Source of the DNA: an uncultured Subdoligranulum sp.
GTDB taxonomy: Bacteria > Bacillota_A > Clostridia > Oscillospirales > Ruminococcaceae
Length of the DNA stretch: 37,281 nucleotides
Direction of reading: 5' to 3'
Assembly (NCBI RefSeq): GCF_937890665.1
Contig: NZ_CALADU010000087.1
Coordinates: forward strand, 1-37,281
Below are positions 16,090-22,607 of the stretch, in pieces. How positions within the stretch are numbered: the stretch's first letter is position 1; every line of letters starts with the position of its first letter. Below the pieces are notes generated by a model. That model had not been told where the DNA came from and did not search any database. It saw nothing but the letters and a program-made list of their open reading frames with translations. The position numbers and the translations under genes were made by a program.

Positions 16090-16395
16090 TTACAGATCGT
16101 CAGCGTCCTGTGTGGGGGTCTCGTACTGGTTTTCACTGGGGACACCGGTCCAGCTACCCAGCGGGTCCTGATGACTGGAAAGTTCCTCTTCGGGCGGCAT
16201 CGGCGGCACGGCCTGCAGGGAATCCGGCTGATTACGGGGACCATGTTTGGCGTGGTTCATAGCCACTGTGCGGCGAGAGGCGGTGCCGGTCTCGGGTTCT
16301 TCCCGGTAGGCAGCATCCGTCACTTCGCCCAGATCAGTCCAGAAGGTATCGCGCTCATCCTCAGCGCCTCGGGGCCCAAACGGTTCATGCAACAT
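16090..16395 (-). CDS. Small acidic, disordered hypothetical protein
   Basis: A 101-residue protein on the minus strand, beginning MLHEPFGPRGAEDERDTFW and ending in TQDADDL. It is hydrophilic, rich in Glu, Asp and Pro, and has no membrane segment or known domain. It is supported as a real gene by a perfect AAGGAGG eight bases before the ATG, by an extended -10 promoter upstream, and by ending exactly at a bidirectional terminator. I do not recognise a function. Confidence 0.72.
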   Translation of the reverse strand: MLHEPFGPRGAEDERDTFWTDLGEVTDAAYREEPETGTASRRTVAMNHAKHGPRNQPDSLQAVPPMPPEEELSSHQDPLGSWTGVPSENQYETPTQDADDL

Positions 16396-16439
16396 AACTA
16401 CAACCTCCTTGTGGTATACAGGCGGGCTATATGGCCCAC

Positions 16440-16448
16440 ACTATACCA
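16440..16448 (-). promoter_or_regulatory. Extended -10 promoter for the small minus-strand gene
   Basis: On the minus strand TATAGT (16440-16445) is preceded by TGG, giving a TGnTATAGT extended -10 about 45 bases upstream of the ATG. No good -35 box is present. Confidence 0.45.
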
Positions 16449-16476
16449 TAGATTTTGACACAAAGAGGTGTTGTTT

Positions 16477-17352
16477 ATGCGTTCACGCGGCGCTGTTTTT
16501 TGGTATAGTTTAGGGTTGACCCTGCTGTTGCTGCTGCCTATGATCGGGGTGACTTTCTTTTTCGTGAACCAGCGCCAGCAGCAGGAGGAACTGCGGCAGG
16601 CGGCAGCGGAGCGCGGCGGACTGCCCATCGAACAAGGGGCGCAGGATACGTGGCGGGTGCTATTGGTGGTCCAGCAGGAAGAACCCGGTTTTGTATTGGC
16701 GCGGGTAGATGGTCCTGCACAAAGGGTCACCCTCTGCGCGCTGCCGGGCACATTGCAGGTACAGGCTCCGGCTGGAACCACCACCTTGGCAGACTGTACA
16801 CTTACAGCGGGGCCGGGGCGAGCCGCCCAACTGCTGACACAGACGGTGGCTACCGGTGAAACGGCCATGCCTACCCTTTACTATCTGGCAGCCACGCCGG
16901 ATTGTTGGGCGTCCTGCGCAGGCGAGGAAGCCGTGGCACGATTGGATACAGCAGCGCTGCTCACCAAGGCCCAGCGGGAAAGCATTGGGTATGGGGAGGA
17001 TTCGGTGGCCGAGGCCAGCGCACAGGAAGCCGCGGAACTGATCGATCAACTTCAGTCCTGTTTGGAAGCACCGGAAAAGAAAGCGGATGTAAGGGCGGCT
17101 GTGTGGGAAGCCTTTGCACGGCAAAATGCTGGGCTGTTGGAATCTTTGCCTGAAGGGTGGCGAACATACAGCGCACGCACTTTAACAGATTTGCTGGCCA
17201 CCGATTTGGCCGGGCTGGAGGCGACCCTTCGCTACGTGAGTAAGCAGCCCGGTTTGACGGTGGAATACCGTTCGGTGGCTGTGCAGACCGCCGGTAGGGA
17301 AGTGACGCTGACCGAGGACGGAGCCCAATTCTTGTGTACACTGCTGCAATAA
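16477..17352 (+). CDS. Membrane-anchored protein with a degenerate LytR-CpsA-Psr-like domain
   Basis: A 291-residue protein with one N-terminal membrane helix (about 6-30, VFWYSLGLTLLLLLPMIGV) and an outside domain. The segments WRVLLVVQQEEPGFVLARVD, TLCALPGTLQV and GPGRAAQLLTQTV follow the order of LCP-domain motifs (a LLIG-type strand, an IPRDT-type strand, a GGPxL-type helix). The Arg and Asp residues needed for pyrophosphate binding in LCP ligases are not evident. It may therefore be a non-catalytic relative or a distinct family. ATG 16477 has AAGAGGTG six bases upstream; a GTG at 16468 lies inside that site and is less likely. It is divergent from the small acidic gene. Confidence 0.6.
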   Translation: MRSRGAVFWYSLGLTLLLLLPMIGVTFFFVNQRQQQEELRQAAAERGGLPIEQGAQDTWRVLLVVQQEEPGFVLARVDGPAQRVTLCALPGTLQVQAPAGTTTLADCTLTAGPGRAAQLLTQTVATGETAMPTLYYLAATPDCWASCAGEEAVARLDTAALLTKAQRESIGYGEDSVAEASAQEAAELIDQLQSCLEAPEKKADVRAAVWEAFARQNAGLLESLPEGWRTYSARTLTDLLATDLAGLEATLRYVSKQPGLTVEYRSVAVQTAGREVTLTEDGAQFLCTLLQ

Positions 17353-17540
17353 AAAAGTGAGCCGGTTATGCGCGGGGGCCTATTTGCTCAGGCACTGCAC
17401 AACAAAGTTCGCCCGGTCGTCAAGGCGGTTCAAACACAGGAAGCTATGACCGCCTTGTTGCGGTAAGCATCGGGGTAAGGCCCGATGGCGTGTTGGGGAC
17501 CCGGCGGACAAGGCTGCGGGGCTGGGGCCAGCGCCGATAA
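17353..17540 (+). ncRNA. Gene-poor stretch with strong hairpins, candidate structured RNA
   Basis: The 330 bases between 17352 and 17683 hold no convincing long gene. Two good hairpins lie here: CAAGGCGGT (17421-17429) with ACCGCCTTG (17449-17457), and CATCGGG (17468-17474) with CCCGATG (17481-17487). A longer-range pairing of TTATGCGC near 17366 with GCGC-CG-ATAA near 17531 could close the element. The direction of transcription is unclear, because the hairpins form on either strand and the terminator at the right end points leftward. Class unknown; it matches no RNA family I know. Confidence 0.3.
17368..17466 (+). CDS. Possible 32-residue small ORF inside the structured stretch
   Basis: ATG 17368 to TAA 17466 encodes 32 residues containing LFAQALHNKVRPVVKAVQ and ending EAMTALLR. 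It is basic and would form an amphipathic helix. There is no clear ribosome binding site; GTGAGCCGG is the nearest purine-rich stretch. It overlaps the 17421-17457 hairpin. It could be a small protein, or a chance frame in a conserved RNA or repeat element. Confidence 0.25.
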   Translation: MRGGLFAQALHNKVRPVVKAVQTQEAMTALLR

Positions 17541-17543
17541 TAC

Positions 17544-17578
17544 AAAAGCCCCGATATTCTTGCGGAATACCGGGGCTT
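17544..17578 (-). terminator. Terminator of cstA
   Basis: AAGCCCCG-ATATTC (17546-17559) pairs with GAATA-CCGGGGCTT (17565-17578) with one mismatch and a five-base loop. On the minus strand the stem is followed by TTTTGTATT, so it terminates transcription coming from cstA. Confidence 0.75.
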
Positions 17579-17682
17579 GCGCTGTCAGATGGCACGTTGC
17601 GTCGTCATGCCGTTGCAGCGATAGAAAGTTTGTATGGTATCGGTTCGGGTGGGGCCAAAAGCGTCTTTATCGTAGAACGCTT

Positions 17683-19410
17683 TTAGTGGGCAGCGGTCTT
17701 TTCGCTGTCTTTTTCACTGGCGGCATAGACGCGCAGCGAATTCACAACAATGATAACACCCAAGGCGATGAGCAGAATAGCTAAAATCAACTGCAGACCC
17801 TGCATCAAGAAGGTGGCACTGCCTGCGGTGTATGCCTGAACGCAGCCGGCCAGAATCTGGACCAGCGCGGTGAAGGTCACACAGAGCATGATGACCAGCG
17901 GCGGGAAGAGCATCTTGTTGCTGCGGCCGGTTACTTTCAGGAAAACGCAGAGCGTCACCAGCACCAGCGCGCTGAGCAACTGGTTCGCAGAGCCGAAGAG
18001 CGGCCAGATGTTGCTGTATCCGATCTTGGCCAGAATGTAACCGAAGAGCAGCGTGATGATGGTGGAGAAGTAGGTGTTGCAGAACAGCTTCCGCCAACCT
18101 TCGGCGTGTTCCATATCGTCCACGCTGAACAGTTCCTGAAAACTCATACGGCCGATACGGGCCACGGCGTCCAGACTGGTCAGTGCCAGCGCCGAAACAC
18201 ACATCGTCATAAAGACGGTGGCAGCATAGACGGGCACGCCGAACATTTCAAAGAAACCGGCTACACCGTTGCTGAACACTTGGAAGGGGGTGCCGGCGGC
18301 AGGGGTGCCGTCCGCCGCAGCGGAAGCACCGGCCACACACAGAGCCAGTACAGCCAACAGGCTTTCCAGCACCATGGCGCCGTACCCCACCTTGAGCATG
18401 TCTTTTTCGTTCTCCACCGTTTTGGAGGACGTGCCGGAGGATACCAAACTATGGAAACCGGACACGGCACCGCAGGCCACCGTAACGAAGAGGATGGGGA
18501 AAAGACTGCCGCTGATCAGGCTGCCGTTTTCCCCCTTGACCACGTTCCAAGCGGTAAACGCGTGGAGATTCATGGTGGGGTGAGCCACCAGCAGACCGAT
18601 GGCCGCGCCGGCAATCATAGCAATGAACATAAAGGTAGTCATGTAGTCCCGGGGCTGTTTGAGCAGCCACATGGGCAGGACTGCCGCGAAGAAGATATAA
18701 ATAAAGGTAATATAGATCCAGCCTTCTTTGGCGAGGATGATCGGGAAGTTCGAGCCAATGAGGAAGGAGAGCACGATAAAGACAATGCCCAGTACCGCTT
18801 CCTTCCAACCGTCAAAGTTGAACTTTTTCTGGATCAGGCCGAACACCACGGCAAAGACCATAAACATGATGGAAACCATGCCGGCGGCGCCGTTGGTAGT
18901 GGCCGCCGCAGCCAGCGAGGTGACCCCGTCGGTGGTGGTGTAGGCATTAAAGGTGTCGGCTACCATGTCGGCAAAGGCTGCGATGACCAGCAGGGTGAAC
19001 AGCCAGCAGAACAGCAAGAACAAGCGGCGGCCCAATTTGCCGATGTATTTCTCGATCAGCATGCCCATGGATTTGCCGTCGTTCTTGACGCTGGCATACA
19101 GCGCGCCGAAGTCAGTCACCGCACCGAAAAAGATGCCGCCCAGCAGCACCCAGAGCAACACCGGCAGCCAACCGAACGCCGCAGCCTGAATGGCACCGGT
19201 GACGGGGCCTGCACCCGCGATGGACGAGAACTGATGGCTGAACACGGTCCAGCCGTTGGTGGGTACGTAGTCTTTGCCATCTTCCAGCCGCACAGCAGGA
19301 GTTTTGGCGTTGGGGTCAATGCCCCACGATTTGGCGATCCAGCGACCATATCCGGCGTACGCACATACCAGACAGACCGCTGCGATCAAGACGATCACAA
19401 GCGTATTCAT
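17683..19410 (-). CDS. cstA: CstA-family carbon starvation protein, peptide/pyruvate transporter
   Basis: A 575-residue polytopic membrane protein of the CstA family, whose members import peptides or pyruvate. The N-terminus has a first helix, then YVPTNGWTVFSHQFSSIAGA, GPVTGAIQAAAFGWLPVLLW and the conserved GGIFFGAVTDFGAL. Further conserved parts are VACGAVSGFHSLVSSGTSSK and LTSLDAVARIGR. The length matches the shorter Firmicutes form rather than the roughly 700-residue enterobacterial CstA. The ATG is preceded by AGAAAGAGGGAG. It is monocistronic, with its own promoter and terminator. It is divergent from the alpha-glucosidase gene. Confidence 0.93.
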   Translation of the reverse strand: MNTLVIVLIAAVCLVCAYAGYGRWIAKSWGIDPNAKTPAVRLEDGKDYVPTNGWTVFSHQFSSIAGAGPVTGAIQAAAFGWLPVLLWVLLGGIFFGAVTDFGALYASVKNDGKSMGMLIEKYIGKLGRRLFLLFCWLFTLLVIAAFADMVADTFNAYTTTDGVTSLAAAATTNGAAGMVSIMFMVFAVVFGLIQKKFNFDGWKEAVLGIVFIVLSFLIGSNFPIILAKEGWIYITFIYIFFAAVLPMWLLKQPRDYMTTFMFIAMIAGAAIGLLVAHPTMNLHAFTAWNVVKGENGSLISGSLFPILFVTVACGAVSGFHSLVSSGTSSKTVENEKDMLKVGYGAMVLESLLAVLALCVAGASAAADGTPAAGTPFQVFSNGVAGFFEMFGVPVYAATVFMTMCVSALALTSLDAVARIGRMSFQELFSVDDMEHAEGWRKLFCNTYFSTIITLLFGYILAKIGYSNIWPLFGSANQLLSALVLVTLCVFLKVTGRSNKMLFPPLVIMLCVTFTALVQILAGCVQAYTAGSATFLMQGLQLILAILLIALGVIIVVNSLRVYAASEKDSEKTAAH

Positions 19411-19460
19411 GATTCTTACTCCCTCTTTCTTACAACAGATTTACAATCGCTTGCTTCATT

Positions 19461-19489
19461 ACTTTAGCGCGCTGATGTGCGCATGTCAA
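19461..19489 (-). promoter_or_regulatory. Promoter of cstA
   Basis: On the minus strand a perfect -35 TTGACA (19484-19489) and -10 TAAAGT (19461-19466) are 17 bases apart, about 50 bases upstream of the ATG. Confidence 0.75.
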
Positions 19490-19515
19490 CAATTTGTTAA
19501 TATTTTGTCGGAATG

Positions 19516-19527
19516 ACAAATATTTGT
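19516..19527. promoter_or_regulatory. Perfect palindrome in the cstA / GH13 divergent region, possible operator
   Basis: ACAAATATTTGT is a perfect 12-bp palindrome. It lies 27 bases upstream of the cstA -35 box and 45 bases upstream of the GH13 -35 box, in an AT-rich block. It could bind a regulator acting on both genes. No binding protein can be assigned. Confidence 0.35.
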
Positions 19528-19572
19528 GAAAAAAGTAGAAAATATATGGACTGTTTTGTGTAAGCTGCGGCA

Positions 19573-19601
19573 TTGACAACAAGGGGGTCAGTGGATAGTA
19601 T
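19573..19601 (+). promoter_or_regulatory. Promoter of the GH13 gene
   Basis: A perfect -35 TTGACA (19573-19578) and -10 TAGTAT (19596-19601), spacer 17, lie about 50 bases before ATG 19654. Confidence 0.7.
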
Positions 19602-19653
19602 AAAGAAAAACGGGCGGTATCGTACCGTGCCTATGAAAATTGGGAGGGATATC

Positions 19654-21222
19654 ATGAAACAATGGCTCAAAGATGCGGTTTTTTATGAAATCTATCCGCA
19701 GAGCTTCCGGGACAGCAACGGCGACGGCATTGGCGATCTGCCGGGCATTGTTTCCAAGTTGGATTACATCAAAACGTTGGGGTGCAATGCCCTGTGGATC
19801 AATCCCTGTTTTGATTCGCCATTCAAAGATGCGGGCTACGACGTGCGGGATTATAAAAAGATCGCCCCTCGCTATGGCACCAATGAGGATGCAGCCCAGT
19901 TGTTCCGTGCGGCCCACGAGAAGGGAATCCATGTGCTGTTGGATCTGGTGCCGGGCCATACCAGTGAGGAACACCCTTGGTTTCAGGCCAGTTGTAAGGC
20001 GGAGAAGAATGAGTATTGGGGACGTTATGTTTGGACCGACCACTGCTTTGCCAGCGGTGACGGGATGCCCTTTATTGGCGGCGAAACGGAGCGCAACGGA
20101 ACCTATATTCTGAATTTCTTTAAATGCCAGCCGGCGCTGAACTATGGGTACGGCAAGATCCATGAACCTTGGCAGCAGCCTACCGATGCACCGGACTGCA
20201 AAGCGACGGTGGAGGCCATCAAGGACGTGATGCGGTTCTGGCTGGCAATGGGCTGCGATGGGTTCCGAGTGGATATGGCATCCAGTTTGGTAAAGAACGA
20301 CACGCACCACAAAAAATATACCTGTGCAATCTGGCGGGACATTGCGGCGATGCTGCAGAAAGAATATCCGCAGGCAGTGCTGATCAGCGAATGGAATGGT
20401 CCGCGGATGGCGCTGAAGAATGGTTTTGACATGGATTTCATGCTCAGCCAGACCGGTAATGGATACGATTGGCTGATGCGCGCCTACGACGGCACCATGG
20501 ACTCTGACCCGCACAACATTGGCAAGGCCTACTTTTGTAAGGATTCCGGCACCGGTATCGATAAGTTCTTGGACGACTGGCTGCCCAGTTATAAGGCGAC
20601 CCATAAGGATGGTCTATATTGCCTGATTACCTGCAACCATGATACCATCCGTCCCTCGGCAGGATTGACCACCGAAGAGCTGCGTATCGCTTACGCTATG
20701 CTGTTTACTATGCCCGGCGCCCCGTTTTTGTATTATGGGGACGAGATTGGCATGCGGTACCAGAAGCTGCCCACCAAGGAGGGCGGTTACTTCCGCACCG
20801 GTTCCCGCACCCCCATGCAGTGGACGCAGGGGAAGAATCTGGGCTTTTCCGAGGCGGAACCGGAAGCGTTGTATCTGCCGGTGGACCCGTCGCCGGATGC
20901 GCCCACGGTGGAAGCCCAGCAGGCGGACCCGAATAGCTTGTGGCATACGGTACAGGCACTGCTGACTTTCCGCCATGCCCACCGTGATTTGGATTCCGAC
21001 GCTCCCTTCAAGGTGTTGTTCGCCCCGAAGGCGAAGGGAGATTACCGGCCCTTTGCATGGCGCCGCGGTTCGTTGATTTGTGCAGTCAACCCGGCGGGTG
21101 CCGCGGCGGACCTGCCGCTGAAATTGTCGGCGGATGCACGGCCCCTCTTTGTCATTGGTACTGCGCAGGTACGGGATGGCATGTTGGTGCTGGGACCGCA
21201 GAGCTTTGCCGTAGTGGGTTGA
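19654..21222 (+). CDS. GH13 glycoside hydrolase, alpha-glucosidase/alpha-amylase type
   Basis: A 522-residue cytoplasmic retaining alpha-glucan hydrolase; no signal peptide is present. The four GH13 regions are visible: DLVPGHTSEEHPW (region I, atypical GHTS where many enzymes have NHTS), GFRVDMAS with the nucleophile Asp207, LISEWNG with the acid/base Glu246, and TCNHDTIRP with the transition-state Asp330. The N-terminal FYEIYPQSFRDSNGDGIGDL is typical of oligo-1,6-glucosidase/alpha-glucosidase relatives. Start ATG 19654 follows GGGAGGG; an earlier in-frame start would lie ahead of the likely transcription start. It probably degrades imported malto-oligosaccharides. It is monocistronic. Confidence 0.93.
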   Translation: MKQWLKDAVFYEIYPQSFRDSNGDGIGDLPGIVSKLDYIKTLGCNALWINPCFDSPFKDAGYDVRDYKKIAPRYGTNEDAAQLFRAAHEKGIHVLLDLVPGHTSEEHPWFQASCKAEKNEYWGRYVWTDHCFASGDGMPFIGGETERNGTYILNFFKCQPALNYGYGKIHEPWQQPTDAPDCKATVEAIKDVMRFWLAMGCDGFRVDMASSLVKNDTHHKKYTCAIWRDIAAMLQKEYPQAVLISEWNGPRMALKNGFDMDFMLSQTGNGYDWLMRAYDGTMDSDPHNIGKAYFCKDSGTGIDKFLDDWLPSYKATHKDGLYCLITCNHDTIRPSAGLTTEELRIAYAMLFTMPGAPFLYYGDEIGMRYQKLPTKEGGYFRTGSRTPMQWTQGKNLGFSEAEPEALYLPVDPSPDAPTVEAQQADPNSLWHTVQALLTFRHAHRDLDSDAPFKVLFAPKAKGDYRPFAWRRGSLICAVNPAGAAADLPLKLSADARPLFVIGTAQVRDGMLVLGPQSFAVVG

Positions 21223-21243
21223 TTTCCCGTTTCAAACAAATAC

Positions 21244-21279
21244 AAACGTCCCCGACCAAAATGGTCGGGGACGTTTTTT
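21244..21279 (+). terminator. Terminator between convergent GH13 and nitroreductase genes
   Basis: A perfect 15-bp stem (21244-21258 with 21262-21276) and AAA loop end in six T residues on the plus strand. On the minus strand the stem is followed by TTTGTATTTG, so it may also end the nitroreductase transcript. Confidence 0.92.
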
Positions 21280-21285
21280 ACTCGG

Positions 21286-21861
21286 TTACAGCGTTTTCAG
21301 AAGGACTTCCTCCAGCGGGCGCTTGGGAACACAGTAGTCCCGGGCATCATCCAGATAGTATTTGGTATCGCCGTTCTGGGCGGTGACCAGATGGCTCTGG
21401 TGGCTGGGATAGCCAAATGCTACCATATACCGCAGCTTTACGCCCTCAGGCAGCGCCAGCAGCTTGCTCAGCGCCGGGCGGTCGATGGAACCCATCATGC
21501 AGCTTCCCACTCCATGGGCCCAAGCGGCGGCAGTCATATTGCCCATGGCAAGCCCGACATCAGTATCGCTGCAGCCGGGAATGCGCTCATCCTGCAGTAC
21601 TGCAACGAAAGCTACCGGCTGCTCGTCAGGTTTGGGCGTACCCTGCTCAGGGGGCAAGCTGGCCGCCCAGTGTACCAACGGCTGCACCGCCGTTACAGCC
21701 TCAGGGCTTTGCACAATCATATACTTCAGGGTCTGGCGATTGTTGCCGCAGCTGGCAATGCGGGCCGCCTCTACCGCTTCGGTCAAAATTTCCTGCGCGA
21801 CGGGACGCTGCTCGAAGCGGCGATAGGTGCGCAAGGTCCGCAAAAATTCCATCATATCCAC
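21286..21861 (-). CDS. Nitroreductase-family FMN-dependent oxidoreductase
   Basis: A 191-residue protein of the nitroreductase family. The N-terminal FLRTLRTYRRFEQRPV carries the Arg residues that hold the FMN phosphate. The segment ARIASCGNNRQTLKYMIV is the usual SxxNxQPW-type region, here with Thr-Leu in place of Pro-Trp. DVGLAMGNMTAAAWAHGVGSC is the conserved dimer helix, and MVAFGYPS follows. It would reduce quinones, flavins or nitro compounds with NAD(P)H; the substrate is unknown. The GTG start at 21861 is the furthest possible in frame; ATG 21855 or 21852 is an alternative. A strong promoter overlaps the end of the upstream gene. Confidence 0.88.
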   Translation of the reverse strand: MDMMEFLRTLRTYRRFEQRPVAQEILTEAVEAARIASCGNNRQTLKYMIVQSPEAVTAVQPLVHWAASLPPEQGTPKPDEQPVAFVAVLQDERIPGCSDTDVGLAMGNMTAAAWAHGVGSCMMGSIDRPALSKLLALPEGVKLRYMVAFGYPSHQSHLVTAQNGDTKYYLDDARDYCVPKRPLEEVLLKTL

Positions 21862-21895
21862 AGTGGATCACATCCTTTGTCTATACGTTTTTTTC

Positions 21896-21924
21896 ATTAT
21901 ACCAGTTGTGCTTTTATTTATCAA
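21896..21924 (-). promoter_or_regulatory. Promoter of the nitroreductase gene
   Basis: On the minus strand TTGATA (21919-21924) and a perfect TATAAT (21896-21901) have a 17-base spacer. The -35 box lies inside the last codons of the preceding gene. Confidence 0.8.
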
Positions 21925-22603
21925 CGACTGTCGGAGTGCGGCCAATCCCCACCGCAGCAGAAGCAATCTTTTTCCAACTGTTGCAGCCGCATATGCCGTC
22001 TGCAGTTAGTGAAAAATCCTTCTGGATCGCTTTCAGCGCGCTTTCGGTGGCGGAACCAAAGATGCCATCCAGTGAGCCGCTGGGATAGCCCAGTGCGTTA
22101 AGTGCATCTTGTAAGATCAGCACATAGGTGTTGCGGCTGCCGCGGCGTACCGTGGGGTAGCCTGCCGTGGTATTGGGGCAGGCGGGGGTACCGTAGCGCC
22201 GGTCGAAGTGTACCCAAGTGGGCGTCATGGAAAGCGGCTCCACATACCCCCAGGCGCCGGTGGCCACAGCGGTGTTGTAGATCTTGCGCCGTGCCGTACT
22301 GCTCAAACTTTGCCCCACGTCAAAGGCGACACCGGCGTAATGCTGGCTGGTGGTGCCGTGACTACCCTCCCAAATGCGTTTGAAAGCATACCCCACCGGG
22401 ATGCCGCTGCCATAGTTGCGGCGGGTCAGGTTCCACGCTTCCATGGCCGCCACCGTCGTCCATAACACGTTGGCTTTGCTGGAACCACGGAATTCCCGTA
22501 CCCGCAGCGTGGTGCCGGAGCTGTAAGGCATAGGATCGTTTTCGCCGAGGGTATAGGTGTAAAACTTGTTGGTGTAGGAATCGTATACAAATACTTTTGC
22601 CAT
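21914..22603 (-). CDS. M15-type peptidase-like protein with a C-terminal peptidoglycan-binding domain
   Basis: A 229-residue protein. Residues 50-137 hold the D-Ala-D-Ala carboxypeptidase (M15) pattern SQHYAGVAFD (86-95), giving His88 and Asp95 as metal ligands, and WVHFD with His132 as the third. A PG_binding_1 domain lies at about 149-215 (LQDALNALGYPSGSLDGIFG). The predicted role is cutting peptide stems of peptidoglycan. There is no signal peptide, which is odd for a wall enzyme. It begins four bases after the stop of the SpoIID-like gene, with a GGAGGGTTG site inside that gene's end, so the two form one operon. Confidence 0.85.
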   Translation of the reverse strand: MAKVFVYDSYTNKFYTYTLGENDPMPYSSGTTLRVREFRGSSKANVLWTTVAAMEAWNLTRRNYGSGIPVGYAFKRIWEGSHGTTSQHYAGVAFDVGQSLSSTARRKIYNTAVATGAWGYVEPLSMTPTWVHFDRRYGTPACPNTTAGYPTVRRGSRNTYVLILQDALNALGYPSGSLDGIFGSATESALKAIQKDFSLTADGICGCNSWKKIASAAVGIGRTPTVVDK

Positions 22604-22607
22604 TGTC

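Noticed and set aside
16424..16437. GGGCTATATGGCCC as an operator between the small acidic gene and the LCP-like gene
   Set aside because: The dyad is imperfect, has no second copy in the window, and may be chance in a short divergent region.
17430..17455. Similarity of ACAGGAAGCTATGACC to the lacZ/M13 reverse-primer sequence CAGGAAACAGCTATGAC
   Set aside because: Three bases are missing and the flanks do not match the vector. The segment is part of a natural hairpin, so vector contamination is not supported.
17380..17595. Minus-strand 71-codon frame between the LCP-like gene and cstA
   Set aside because: It runs through the cstA terminator and two hairpins, has no ribosome binding site and no recognisable domain. 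The stretch is better described as a candidate RNA or repeat.
18106..19467. Plus-strand long frame opposite cstA
   Set aside because: It is rich in His, Gly and Glu and has no motif; the CstA signatures on the other strand are unambiguous.
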